64,000 nucleotides of DNA from Camelus bactrianus (GCF_048773025.1 NC_133546.1:81225816-81289815), one strand, 5' to 3'; positions 1-11,512 are shown, counted from the stretch's first letter. Numbers and translations are program-made. Notes: generated by a model not told the origin, from the sequence alone.

Positions 1-330
1 ACCCTAACCCTAACCCTAACCCTAACCCTAACCCTAACCCTAACCCTAACCCTAACCCTAACCCTAACCCTAACCCTAACCCTAACCCTAACCCTAACCC
101 TAACCCTAACCCTAACCCTAACCCTAACCCTAACCCTAACCCTAACCCTAACCCTAACCCTAACCCTAACCCTAACCCTAACCCTAACCCTAACCCTAAC
201 CCTAACCCTAACCCTAACCCTAACCCTAACCCTAACCCTAACCCTAACCCTAACCCCTAACCCTAACCCTAACCCTAACCCTAACCCTAACCCTAACCCC
301 TAACCCTAACCCTAACCCTAACCCTAACCC
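1..330. repeat. Telomere repeat tract (CCCTAA)n
   Basis: About 54 consecutive copies of CCCTAA, the C-rich strand of the vertebrate-type telomere repeat TTAGGG, begin at the first base and run to the junction at 330/331. The orientation fits a chromosome's left tip, with the G-rich strand ending outward to the left. Only two deviations are visible: an extra C at 254-257 and another at 297-300, both in the inner 80 bp. The tract is far shorter than a normal mammalian telomere, so the assembly has presumably cut off most of it. An internal telomeric block is possible in principle, but the position at base 1 argues for a true end. Confidence 0.97.
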
Positions 331-410
331 TTGGGATGTGTGGATTCTCACGACCTCTTCCAAGAACATGAGCGCTTTTATCATCTCTGCCATCTCTTCT
401 CTTTTAGACG

Positions 411-980
411 TCAGGAATCTTGGACCCGTTCTTGGAGCAGAGAATCGAGTAAATTTCTCAAGAGCACGTTGAATCTCCGTATGTTTCTGAAAGTATCAGC
501 GAGGTTCAGTAGGTCTCATGAATGTCTTTCGAGCCTGGTATGCTCTAGAGATGTCTCCATGCCGATATTCTCCACTGTAGCAGAACAACTTTCATCAATG
601 TGTTCGCACATCTCCTCAATACATGCAGCCAGTTTTTCTATCAGCTTCTCTTCGTGTCTCCCATAAAGTCGACGTCAACAGGACTGGGCAAGTCTGAAAA
701 TACCTCGGAGCCTCACCAGTAAGCTGATGACAGGCAGATCTTCCACTGTCTGCCCTTTAAGATTCTGGGAACTGACCAATGAATTCAGGTCTCAGGGCAG
801 CAGCAGTATCTCGAACTTACTCAGCTTCCCGAACAAAAGACCTAAGCCAATCTCCACATACGTTAGCAGACCCACCATCAAACTGATCCACCCACAGAAT
901 TCTGCCCAGTTACCTTGGATCCACCAGCCGCAACAAGCCTCGTGTTACACACCAACTTTCCACCTGGAATCCAACCGGTA
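411..980 (-). pseudogene. Unassigned coding-like stretch 1, unit A
   Basis: Minus-strand reading gives protein-like text similar to that of unit C (see 11054-11512) but broken by stops. The most distal part, below 520, reads DLLNLADT then LLDSLLQERVQDS before a stop at 413-411. I do not recognise the family. It begins about 80 bp from the telomere junction and would be transcribed toward the telomere. Confidence 0.3.
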
Positions 981-1750
981 ACTGCCATCCCCAGTGATTG
1001 ATGCATCAAGTCAGTGTTGGGGGTGATGCTGCATTAGACGAGAGTTTCCTAAGGGAAATGTGATTCTATCCAGAAGGGTCCCATTGTCCTTTTCTCTTCC
1101 CTCTTTCCTTTTGTTCAGATCTGTATACACAGTACAAACGGAGGGAATAGTGTCCATGATCAGTTTATGGATTCACACCTATTTAAACTTTCTAATAGTT
1201 CACAGTACACGGAGACCCACTCAAGGAAACTCATGTTTGTGTAAAATCCATTCACCCAGGTTACATATATTTCTGTTGCTTTCTGCTGAAACACCCAAAC
1301 TCTCAGAACATGGATCCATTTGTTTCATAGGGGCTGCATTTCCTAGAAATGAAACCAATCCCAACGTGCACATTCCTGTCTGTCTCTTTTGCTCTTAGTA
1401 CAGTTTTGCAGAGCTACTTGTCTTTGTTATAAGCTTATGCCATTTCTTCTCTACGTAGGTTATAATAAGGCATTCATTCATCCTGTTGGAAGACTTGTAA
1501 GTCTATATCCCGTTCTCTGACCCACTCTTATTCAAAACCGTCATTTGGGTTGGCTCACGATATGCACTTCTGGGTCAGTATCTATGAATAGTAATGCACG
1601 CGTCTGTTTTTGGAATACAAGTGTGTTGAGTACATGCTAACAGCGATAATAGGTCGATGCGTGCTGAAGGATCCTTGACATCACTTTGAGTATTTTGTCT
1701 TGAATAATCATGGTTGTTTGGTATATGTCAGCCAACTGTAACCTTTTGGT

Positions 1751-1776
1751 GTTTGTTTGTTTGTCTGATTGTTTTG
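1751..1776. repeat. Short GTTT microsatellite in unit A
   Basis: An imperfect run of GTTT/GTCT tetramers, one copy shorter than in the other units. Equivalent runs lie near 7019-7050, 12291-12320 and 17553-17584, then every 5265 bp. Tetramer copy number explains 4 bp of the length differences between the outer units. Confidence 0.7.
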
Positions 1777-1999
1777 CAAACACATTAGGCCATGCATCTC
1801 TCCTTTTGATTCAGACAGACAGTCATGTAAGCTGATTCACTTAAGATAGTGCTTAAAATCAACTATGATTTCCTGCTACTCTCTCCCATCTTTAGGATTT
1901 TGATGTCCTCCTTGCCTTCTTCTTGTTTCTTCTTTGCAACTCAGGCTCTTCTTGCATTTGCAATAATGGTTTTGTTATTTCCATTTCATCTTGCTACTT

Positions 2000-2862
2000 T
2001 TCTACTCAGGGTAGGATTCTCAATTTTTGTTGTAGGATCACTCTCAAACTGCTGAATTCTTTTAAGGTTTGCCTGTCAGTGAAATTCCCTAGCTCTGCCG
2101 TTGTTATGAACGGCGGTCATTTGGCATAGGCTACCCTAGATTGCAGCTTTTTCTCATTCAGGATATGGTCTATGTCCTGGCACTCCTCCCCGTGCTGCAA
2201 AATTTCTGCCGAAATATCAGCTGAAACCCCTATGGAGGTTCTGTTGTGACTAAGTTGCTTTCCTCGAGGTGCATTTTACATCACTGGGATGATCATGAAA
2301 TTTGTTTATTTGAATTCTACAGCTGCTTGTTGGTCTATTGGTATTCCACCTCTTTTGGATGCTGTGTACTTCCTGAATTCGTATAGATGATACTTTCTTG
2401 GCTTTCAGCAAGTTTCATTCTGATTTTTCTACAAATTCCTTTTCAGAATTTATTATTTTATCACTTGCTTTTCCATTTGGGAATCCTATGATTCCTATTC
2501 TTAACTGCTTTGTCTTAACCCAGGATTCAACAGCGATGTTATCGTTGGTTTGCACTTGCTTTTCTGTGTCTTCTTCTGATGGAGGGATTTCAGTTCCCCT
2601 GTCCTCACAGTCATTCACGAGTCCCTCTGCATTATGTACTCTGCTTAGGATTGACTTTAGCCCAGTTTTTATCTCATCCATTGAGTTTTCTGATACTATT
2701 GGGTTCTTCTTTAGAGTTTCTCTTCCCCTTTTCTGGTATTCTGACTTTTGTGATTCTGAGGCACTGTGGTTCATCAGTGTTTTCCTCACCTCCATTTTCA
2801 GAGCTTGCTCTGGTATCGTTTTGCCGTCTAGTTGTTTGAAAGCTTATTTTTTGGGCCCTCAG
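2000..2862 (-). mobile_element. LINE-1 ORF1 fossil in unit A
   Basis: Minus-strand translation shows a diverged L1 ORF1 protein. The part from 2795 to 2415 is open for 126 codons and contains LKSILSRVHNAEGLVND (coiled-coil end, followed by an EDRGTEI box) and a run ending RIGIIGFPNGKASDK, matching the family's NLRIIGIPEGEE-type RRM start. Reading further upstream in the same frame to about 2840 adds QLDGKTIPEQALKME. After a stop at 2415 the C-terminal domain continues in broken frames; around 2125-2230 it reads SAEILQHGEE then LNEKKLQSRVAY, matching the family's SAETLQARREW and LKEKNLQPRILYPA. No ORF2, poly(A) tail or target-site duplication was found. This is the longest uninterrupted ORF1 frame of any unit. 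Confidence 0.85.
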
Positions 2863-3424
2863 TCTCTTTGGAACTGAAAATGGTACTTCCTGTTTCTTTT
2901 ACTATACTTCTTTTATTCTACATTTCAGGTAATATCATGTATCTAATATAGACTTATAGGGCTTGGTTAAGTGCAAACTTTAGACCCTTTGGTGTATGCA
3001 ATTCCACGGTATTTCTATGAGGACAATTTTCCCTAGACCTTAATGCCATGCCCTGTTCCTGTGTGTGTTGTCTGGTATATCTCTAAATCCTGGTGTTGCC
3101 TTTGTTGTGATGAACACACCATACTGTTTCAGTTAGTAGACCCTCATTTTTATTACACTAATCTCACAATTCTGAAAGGGCACAGGGCACTTCCTCTAGT
3201 GGAAAAGAAGCTTCTATAGGTTTTCAGCTCTGCATTCTTCTGTATGTCATTTTGAAGTGTCTCCAAAACAGCCAACATAGAGTGCTCTTGTACTTTCTAC
3301 TGCCATGGGAATGTCCCAATGTTACCAGTTCTTCCCAGAGCTTCTCTGTCTACAGAAACACCAGTGGAAGCATATGTATGGATGTCATACTTCAGGGCCT
3401 GCAGGGATGATCCCGCAGACTTAC

Positions 3425-3631
3425 CTATGTGTTATCTGTGCAGTACACAGTCAGTGCCGTCCAAAATGTAGCATCTGCATTTGGGTGATAATGCTGTAAG
3501 AAATGCTTCATCTTCTCATATTGTGGACTTTTACCACTCTTCCTAGTTCTCTCATTCTTGAGTAATGTGTTCACGAAGGCAACAACAGAGCTGTTCCGCA
3601 TCCTCGGCCTGAAACCTGACTGCAATCCCAA
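3425..3631 (-). pseudogene. Unassigned coding-like stretch 2, unit A
   Basis: A 68-codon open minus-strand frame containing NSSVVAFVNTLLKNERTRKS and MKHFLQHYHPNADATFWTAL. The text is protein-like (basic then aromatic residues, few repeats) but I do not recognise it. The counterpart in unit B (8693-8899) is open over the same length with mostly conservative differences, whereas the inner units have a stop in the middle. Confidence 0.3.
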
Positions 3632-6056
3632 TCCAGGTTTTGAATGTAGCAGATCCTAAATCTTTTAATACAGATTTCAAACCCCACGCCCCCAGGAACC
3701 CTCAGTCCAGATGCATGATACCTCTGATTGAGCCCCACACGTGCTCTATTGGCAAAATGTCAAATTGGACCCTGGTCCTGCAGATGCAGTGGATGTGGCC
3801 ATAGGACATATCGATAAACTCAACCTCACGCGCCAGTGCTGTTGCTGTCTCACTGAAGTCACAGTTCTCTTTGCTCTATTGAAAGTACCCACCAAAACCC
3901 TCAACGCACTCTAGATCCCTGAGTTGAACGAGAGCCATCATCCATAGCCCTATCCCTCTTTTTCCGCTGCCTCTGCTAGCTCAGATATGGCAGCTCGGAT
4001 CTTGGTCTCAGATTCAAATGTGGGGATATTTTGAGCTGATTTCTTTGAGTTTTGTCAGCCAAGCATCTGCTGTGCACTCTTCTTACACTCAGCGCATCAC
4101 CTTCAATCCTGTGCCTGCTGCCCGCTTGAGAGTGTGCTTCCAATGAAAACAGAGTTTCACTTTTGATGCTCCATTATCAGAGGTCAGATACTGCACTTGT
4201 TTCCATTCTCTACTTTGTCTTTTCCTGCTTCCGGTTTTTCTGAGGCCTCATCCTGTCTTTGGAAGTAACAAACCGCTCTTAAGCTAGTGTCCTTTGACAA
4301 AGGCTGGGTGAGAGTGTGTTTAAAATATTTTGTTTATGGTATCTAGTTAGAGCAGTTTGCACTGGTTCTCTTCCTACTGGGCATCAACAAATCAACACAT
4401 TTCACAAATAATTCACAGAAATTGGATATTTGTTTCACTCCGTTTTCTTTACTGCCATGGTCGGAGTGTTTGTCTGAAGACACCAGCTTTGACCTTATGT
4501 TGACAAGGCAGTTGCAGTCTTTAAGAAGGTTTATAGTATTGATTTACGTGTTTTGGGATTTATATGAAAGAGAAGTTAGTTTTTGAAAATTACCAAATCA
4601 ACCTAGAAGCCAGGATTGACAATATTTGTAAGATTTTGTCAGCTCTAAGGGAAAAACAGACAGTCTCAATGTAAAATAGCAGTCCAAAAGTTTGAAGGGG
4701 ACATGCCAACTCTTTTCTCTTGAAGCCTCCAACAACAAAAGGAACAATGAAATAACTTTTCGAACCATGATATAACCCCCAACCTGGGTTACCCTTTTGC
4801 ACCTGGTGCCCTTTATTCCCAATGACACATACTAGGCAATGTTAGCATTTCAAGGGGTAACATTCCTCTCTAGGAATATACAAGAAAATCTAAACAGAAT
4901 ATATACATTTAGGCTTGATTCCAAAAGAACCTAGAGGCATTTAACTATGAGAAACCTGCTGCAGCTATGCTAATTTATTGAGAGCCAGGTGCTCTTCTAT
5001 CAGTGCTGAGAAGTCTTAATCATCCGATCATGTTGGGTAAAGCAATTTAACACAACCAAATCTGCACCTGCAAGATATAGTGCACCCGGGGCTTGAAGGA
5101 AGTGAATGAATGTCCACATAACCTGTGTCTTATTGTGTTTGGTGCCTTTTACATTTCAGTTCACTATCTGAATTTTAATATTTTCCTGTACTGTCTTGAA
5201 AATCTGAGGCCTAATACATATTCAAGTTCATTCAAAGATTCCCCTCACTTCCCAAAGTCTTTTCAGCCCAAAGAATACATAACCCCAGCATTTCCTTAAT
5301 CTAAGGGAAGGTCTTCATTCCTTTGTGTGAGCTAAGTATTCAATTCATATTTTTTCAGTCTAGAGTATTTGACCTTTAAGGATTTCACTGTTGTTCACCG
5401 TGTGTGAAGGAGGAGGAACTCTGATTCTAGTAGGGGCTTGCTCTCCACCTACTGGATTCATTGCAGCTCAGGTTCTGATCTTTTGAAATGGATGCCTGAG
5501 TGGAGTGGAGGGAAGAGCATGTGATTGATAGCTAGGCACAAACGTGGGAATAGGCTTACCTGGGCTTGGTGCATTTCGGTCTGAATGATTCGTAAATGCC
5601 CCTTGGGATGTGTGGATTCTCATTACCCCTTCCAAGAACATGAACGCTTTTATCATCTCTGCCATCTCTTCTGTTTTAGACGTCAGGAATCTTGGACCCG
5701 TTCTTGGAGCAGAGATTCGAGTATCTTTCTAAAGGACATGTTGACTCTCCTTATGTTTCTGCCAGTATCAGCGAGGTTCAGTAGCTCTCATGACAGTCTT
5801 TAGAGCGTAGTATGCTCTAGAGATGTCTCCATGCCGATATTCTCCACTGTAGCAGAAAAACATTCATCAATGTGTTCGCACATCTCCTCAATCCATGCAG
5901 CCAGTGTTTCTGCCAGCTTCTCTTGGTGTCTCCAATAAAGTCGACGTCAACAGGACTGGGCAAGTCTGAAAATACATCGGAGCCTCACCAGTAAGCTGAT
6001 GACAGGCAGATCTTCCACTGTCTGCCCTTTCATATTCTGGAAACTGACCCGTGAAC

Positions 6057-6425
6057 TCAGGTCTTTGGGCAGCCCCAATATCTTGAACATAGCTCCCCGA
6101 ACAAAAGACCTAAGCCAATCTCCACATAGGGCAGCAGACTCACCATCAAACTGATCCACTCACAGAATTCTGCCCAGTTATATTGGATCCAGCAGCCGCA
6201 AGAAGCCTCGTGGTACACAGCAAAATTCCACCTGGAATCTAACCGGTAACTTCCATCCCCAGTGGTTGATGCATCAAGTCCGTGTTGGGCGTGATGCTGC
6301 ATTAGACAAGAGTTTCCTAAGGGAAATGTGATTCTATCCATAAGGGTCCCATGGTCCTTTTCTCTTCCCTCTTTCCTTTTGTTCAGTTCTGTATACACAG
6401 TACAAACGGAGGGAATAGTATCCAT
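6057..6425 (-). pseudogene. Unassigned coding-like stretch 1, unit B (122 codons open)
   Basis: An open minus-strand frame of 122 codons starts at MDTIPSVCTVYTELNKRKEG and contains GDGSYRLDSRWN and VEIGLGLLFGELC before ending. Its second half is homologous to the 152-codon frame of unit C, in the same frame. The first half is open only in B, so it may be chance. No domain, signal peptide or catalytic motif is evident, and no family is recognised. Confidence 0.3.
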
Positions 6426-7267
6426 GATCAGTTTATGGATTCACACCTATTGAAACTTTCTAACAGTTCACAGTACACGGAGACCCACTCAAGGAAACTC
6501 ATGTTTGCGTAATACCCATTCACCCAGATTACATATCCGTCTGTTGCTTTCTGTTGAAACACCCACACTCTCAGAACATGGATCCATTTGTTTCATGGGG
6601 GCTGAAATTCCTAGAAATGAAACCAATCCCAACGTGAGCTTTCCTGTCTGTCTCTTTTGCTCTCAGTTCAGTTTTGCAGAGCTACTTGTCTTTGTTATAG
6701 GCTTATGCCATTTCTTCTCTACGTAGGGTAGAATTAGGCATTCGTTCATCCTGTTGGAAGACTTGTAAGTCTATATCCAGTTCTATGATCCACTCTTATG
6801 CAAAACCGTGATTTGAGTTTGCTCACGATACGCACTTATGGATCAGTATCTATGAATATTTATGCACGTGTCTGTTTTCTGAATACAAGTGTATTGAGTA
6901 CATTCTAACAGCGATAATACGTCGATGTGTGCTGAATGATCCTTGACATCACTTTGAGTATTTTGTCTTGAATAATCATGTTTGTTTGGTATATGTCAGC
7001 CAACTGTAACCTTTTGGTGTTTGTTTGTTTGTCTGATTGTTTGTTTCGCAAACACATTAGGCCATGCATCTCTCGTTTTGCGTCAGACAGTCATGTAAGC
7101 TGATTCACTTAAGATAGTGCTTAAAATCAACTATGATTTCCTGCTACCCTCTCCCATCTTTAGGATTTTGATGTCCTCCTTGCCTTCTTCTTCTGACTTC
7201 TTTGCAACTCAGGCTCTTCTTGCATTTGCAATAATGGTTTTGTTATTTCCAATTCATCTTGCTACTT

Positions 7268-8130
7268 TCATACTCAGGGAAGGATTCTCAATTTTTGTTT
7301 TAGGATCAACCTCAAACTGCTGAATTCTTTTAAGGTTTGCCTGTCAGTGAAATTCCCTAGCTCTGCCGTTGTTATAAATGGTGGTCATTTCGCAAAGGCT
7401 ACCCTAGATTGCAGCTTTTTCTCATTCAGGTTATGGTCTTTGTCCTGGCACTCCTCCATGTGCTGCAAAATTTCTGCCGAGATATCAGCTGAAACCCCTC
7501 TGGAGGTTCTGTTGTGACTAAGTTGCTTTCCTCGAGGTGCATTTTACATCACTGGGATGATCATGAAATTTGTTTATTTGAATTCTACAGCTGCTTGTTG
7601 GTCTATTGGTATTCCATCTCTTTTGGACTCTGTGTACATCCTGAATTCGTATAGATGATACTATCTTGGCTTTCAGCAAGTTTCATTCTGATTTTTCTAC
7701 AAATTCCTTTTCAGAATTTATTATTTTATCACTTGCATTTCCATTTGGGAATCCTATGATTCTTTTTCTTACCTGCCTTGTCTTAACCCAGGATTCAACA
7801 GTGATGTTAGCGTTGGTTTGCACTTGCTTTTCTGTGTCTTGTTATGATCGAGGGATTTCTGTTCCCATGTCCTCACATTCATTCACGAGTCCCTCTGCAT
7901 TATGTAGTCTGCTTAGGATTGACTTTAGCCCAGTTTGTATCTCATCTATTGAGTTGTCTTATAATATTGTATTCTTCTTTAGAGTTTCTCTTCACCTTAT
8001 CTGCTATTCTGCCTTTTGTGATTCTGAGGCACTGTGATTCATCAGTGTTTCCCTCACCTCCATTTTCAGAGATTGCTCTGGTATATTTTTGCCTTCAAGT
8101 TGTTTGAAAGCTTATTTTTTGGGCCTTCAA
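7268..8130 (-). mobile_element. LINE-1 ORF1 fossil in unit B
   Basis: Colinear with the unit A fossil, but the coiled-coil and RRM part is interrupted, so no long open frame remains. The C-terminal-domain stretch (SAEILQH, LNEKKLQS) is still readable around 7390-7500. Confidence 0.8.
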
Positions 8131-8692
8131 TCTCTTTGGAACTGAAAATGGTACTTCCTGTTTCTTTTACTATACTTCTTTTACACTACAGATCAGGTAC
8201 TATCATGTATCTAATATAGACTTATAGGGCTTGGTTAAGTGCAAACTTTAGACTCTTTTGTGTACTCATTTCCATGGTATTTCTGTGAGGACAATTTTCC
8301 CTAGACCTTGATGCCATGCCCTATTCCTGTGTGTGTTGTCTGCTATATCTCTAAATCCTGGTGTTGCCTTTGTTGTGATGAACACACCATAGTGTTTCAG
8401 TTATTAGAACCTCATTTATTTTACACTAATCTCACAATTCTGAAAGTGCACCGGGCACTTCCTCTAGTGGAAAAGAAGCTTCTATAGTTTTTCAGCTCTG
8501 CATTCTTCTGTATGTCATTTTGAAGTGTCTCCAAAACAGCCAACATAGAGTGAGCTTGTTCTTTCTACTGCCATGGGAATGTCCCAATGTTACTAGTTCT
8601 TCCCAGAGCTTCTCTGTCTACAGAAACACCAGTGGAAGCATATGTATGGATGTCCTACTTCAGGGACTTCTGGGATGATCCCGCAGACAGAC

Positions 8693-8899
8693 CTATGTGT
8701 CCTCGGTGCAGTACCCTTTCAGTGCCGTCCAAAATGTAGCATCTGCATTTGGGTGATAATGCTGTAAGAAATGCTTCATCTTCTCATGCTGTGGACTTTG
8801 ACCACTCTTCCTAGTTCTCTCATTCTTGTGTAATGTGTTCACGAAGGCAACCACAGAGCTGTTCCGCATCCTCTGCTTCAAACCAGAGTGTAATCCCAA
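8693..8899 (-). pseudogene. Unassigned coding-like stretch 2, unit B
   Basis: Homologue of 3425-3631: NSSVVAFVNTLHKNERTRKS then MKHFLQHYHPNADATFWTAL, open for 68 codons. Two diverged units keep the same frame open, which weakly favours past coding function, although the interval is short. Confidence 0.3.
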
Positions 8900-11053
8900 T
8901 CCAGGTTATGAATGTAGCAGATCCTAAATCTTTTAATACTGATTTCAAACCCAACGCCCCCAGGAACCCTCAGTCCAGATGCATGATACCTTTGACTGAG
9001 CCCCACACGTGCTCTATTTGCAAAATGTCATATTAGACCCTGGTCCTGCAGATGCAGTGGATGTGGCAATAGGACATATCGATAAACTCAACCTCATGCG
9101 GCAGTGCGGTTTCTGTCTCACTGTGGTCACAGTTCTCTTTGCTCTCTTGAATGTACCCACCAAACCCACAACGCACTCTAGATCCCTGAGTTGAACGAGA
9201 GCCATCATCCATAGCCCTATCCCACCTTTTCCGCTGCCTCTGCTAGCTCAGATTTGGCAGCTCGGATCTTGGTCTCAGATTCAATTGTGGGGATATTTTG
9301 AGCTGATTCCTTTGAGTTCTATCAGCCAAGCATCTGCTGTGCTCTCTTCTAACACTTAGCGCATCACTTTCAATCCCGTGCCTGCTGCCCGCTTGAGAGT
9401 GTGCTTCCAAGGTAAACAGAGTTTCACCTTTGATGCTCCATTACCAGAGGTAAGATCCTGCACTGGTTTACATTCTCTACTTTGCCTTTTCCTGCTTCCA
9501 GTTTTTCTTAGGCCTCATCCTGTCTTTGGAAATAACAGACCACTCTTAAGCAAGTGTCCTTTGCCAAGGGCTGGGTGAGTGTGGGTTTACAATATTTTGT
9601 TTATGGTATCTAGTGAGAGCAGTTTGCACTGGTTCTCTTCCTACTGCGCATCGACATATCAAATCTTTTATAAATAAATCACAGGAATTGGATATTTGTT
9701 TCGCTCCATTTTCTTTACAGCCATGGTTGGAGGGTTTGTCTGAAGACTCCAGCTTTGACCTTATGTTGACAAGGCAGTTGCAGTCTTTAAGAAGTTTTAT
9801 AGTATCGATTTATGTGTTTTGGGATTTATATGAAAGAGAAGTTAGTTTTTGAAAATTACCAAATAACCTAAAAGCCAGGATTGACAATATTTGTAAGATT
9901 TTGTCAGCTCTAAGGGAAAAACAGACAGTCTCAATGTAAAATAGCAGTCCAAAAGTTTGAAGGGGACATGCCAACTCTTTTCTCTTGAAGCCTCTAACAA
10001 CAAAAGGAACAATGAAATACCTATTGGAACAATGATAAAACCCCCATTCTTGGTTTCCCTTGTGCACCTGGTGCCCTTTACTCCCAATGGCACATACTAG
10101 GCAATGTTGGCATTTCAAGGGGTAACATTCCTCTCAAGGAATATACAAGAAAATCTAAACAGAATATATAAATTTAGGCTTGATTCCAAAAGCACCTAGA
10201 GGCATTTAACTATGAGAATCCTGCTGCAGCTATGCTAGGCTATTGAGAACCAGGTGCTCTTCTATCAGTGCTGAGAAGGCTTAATCATCCGATCATTTTG
10301 GGTAAAGCAATTTAACACAACCAAGCCTGCACCTGCAAGATATAGTGCACTCGGTGCTTGACGGAAGTGAATGACTGTCCACATAACCAGTGTCTTTAAT
10401 GTTTTTGGCGACAATTACACTTCAGTTCACTATCTGACTTCTAATATTTTCCTGTACTGTCTTGAAAAACTGAGGCCTAATACATATACAAGTTCATTCA
10501 AAATTCCCCTCACATCCCACACTCCTTTCAGCCCAAAGCATACATAATCCCAGCATTTCCTGAATCTACGGTAATGTCATTATTTCTTTGTGTGAGCTAA
10601 GTATTCAATTCGTATCTATTTTAGTCGAGAATATTTGACCTTTAAGGAGTTCACTGTTGTTCACCGAGTGTGAAGGAGGAGGAACTCTGATTCTAGTAGG
10701 GGCTTTCTCTCCTCCTACTGTATTCAGAGCAGCTCAGGTTCTGAACCTTTGAAATGGATGCCTGAGTGGAGTGGAGGGAAGAGCATTTGATTGATAGCTA
10801 GGCACAAAAGTGGGAATAGGCTTACTTGGGCTTGGGGCATTTCGGTCTGAATGATTCTTAAATGCCCCTTAGGATGTGTGGATTCTCATGACCCCTTCCA
10901 AGAACATGAGCGCTTTTATCATCTCTGCCATCTCTTCTCTTTTAGACGTCAGGAATCTTGGACCCGTTCTTGGAGCTGAGAATCGAGTAACTTTCTCAAG
11001 GGTACATTGAATATCCATATGTTTCTTCCAGTATCACCGAGGTTCAGTACGTC

Positions 11054-11512
11054 TCATGAATGTCTTTCGAGGCTGGTATACTCTAGAGATGTCTCCATGC
11101 CGATAATCTCCACTGTAGCAGAACAACTTTCATCAATGTGTTCGCACATCTCCTCAATCCATGCAGCCAGTGTTTCTGCCAGCTTCTCTTCGTGTCTCCC
11201 ATAAAGTCGATGTAAACAGGATTTTGCAAGGCTGAAAATACCACGGAGCCTCACCAGTAAGCTGATGACAGGCAGATCTTCCACTGTCTGCCCTTTCAGA
11301 TTCTGGAAACAGACCCGTAAACTCAGATCTTTGGGCAGCAGCAGTATCTCGAACTTACACAGATTCCCGAACAAAAGACTTAAGCCAATCTCCACATGGG
11401 GAAGCAAACCCACCATCAAAGTGATCCACCCACAGAATTCTGCCCAGTTACCTTGGATCCACCAGCCGCAACAAGCCTCGAGGTACAGAGCAACATTCCA
11501 CCTGGAATCCAA
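11054..11512 (-). pseudogene. Unassigned coding-like stretch 1, unit C (152 codons open)
   Basis: The longest open frame in the window apart from a plus-strand shadow of the LINE-1 region. It starts MDSRWNVALYLEACCGWWIQ and runs through WAEFCGWITLMVGLLPHVEI, DLPVISLLVRLRGIF, RLYGRHEEKLAETLAAWIEE and MCEHIDESCSATVEI. The composition (alternating hydrophobic and charged helical text, several Trp and Cys, little low complexity) looks like a decayed exon of a helical-repeat protein rather than random sequence. The frame closes at 11054-11056, a stop shared by all units, though protein-like text (DLLNLADT) resumes beyond it. I could not assign a family. Homology to a host gene is inference. Confidence 0.35.

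Larger units (their letters stand above)
331..5602. repeat. Macrosatellite unit A (outermost, diverged, 5272 bp)
   Basis: The first unit begins directly at the telomere tract. The bases after the junction (TTGGGATGTG) match the point in later units that follows AAAGCCCC, so the telomere cap lies at an internal position of the repeat with CCC shared at the joint. The unit is 7 bp longer than the inner units through several small indels. Over the LINE-1 part (about 475 bp) I count roughly 17 differences from unit D, about 3.6 percent. One patch, about 881-1247, is much closer to the inner units, with only about three differences. Confidence 0.93.
5603..10868. repeat. Macrosatellite unit B (diverged, 5266 bp)
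   Basis: Second unit, colinear with A and C over its full length but differing from both by scattered substitutions and small indels. It differs from A and from the inner units in places where those two agree, for example around 6180-6240, where A and D-L share a version that B and C lack. B is therefore a separate lineage rather than a recent copy of either neighbour. Confidence 0.93.

Noticed and set aside
1060-1398. A 112-codon plus-strand frame repeated in all inner units (for example 16864-17202)
   Set aside because: Repetition here reflects the tandem unit, not selection. The frame is not maintained at that length in units B and C, and the text is unlike any family I know.
2398-2877. 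A 159-codon plus-strand open frame, with homologues at 7666, 12932 and every 5265 bp after
   Set aside because: It lies on the opposite strand of the LINE-1 ORF1 fossil, and its text (rich in Phe, Ser and Leu) is what the reverse complement of that coding sequence gives.
9810-10118. A 102-codon minus-strand frame (with shorter versions at 4590-4802 and 15130-15333), tempting as a membrane protein
   Set aside because: Overlapping frames of similar length exist in the same place, the frame is not kept open at the same length in the other units, and the hydrophobic text follows from local base composition. I see no family motif.
11054-11512. Assignment of the unknown coding-like stretch to the large E3 ligase RNF213
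   Set aside because: Helical-repeat flavour alone suggested it. I could not align any motif with the RNF213 sequence as I remember it, so no name is given.
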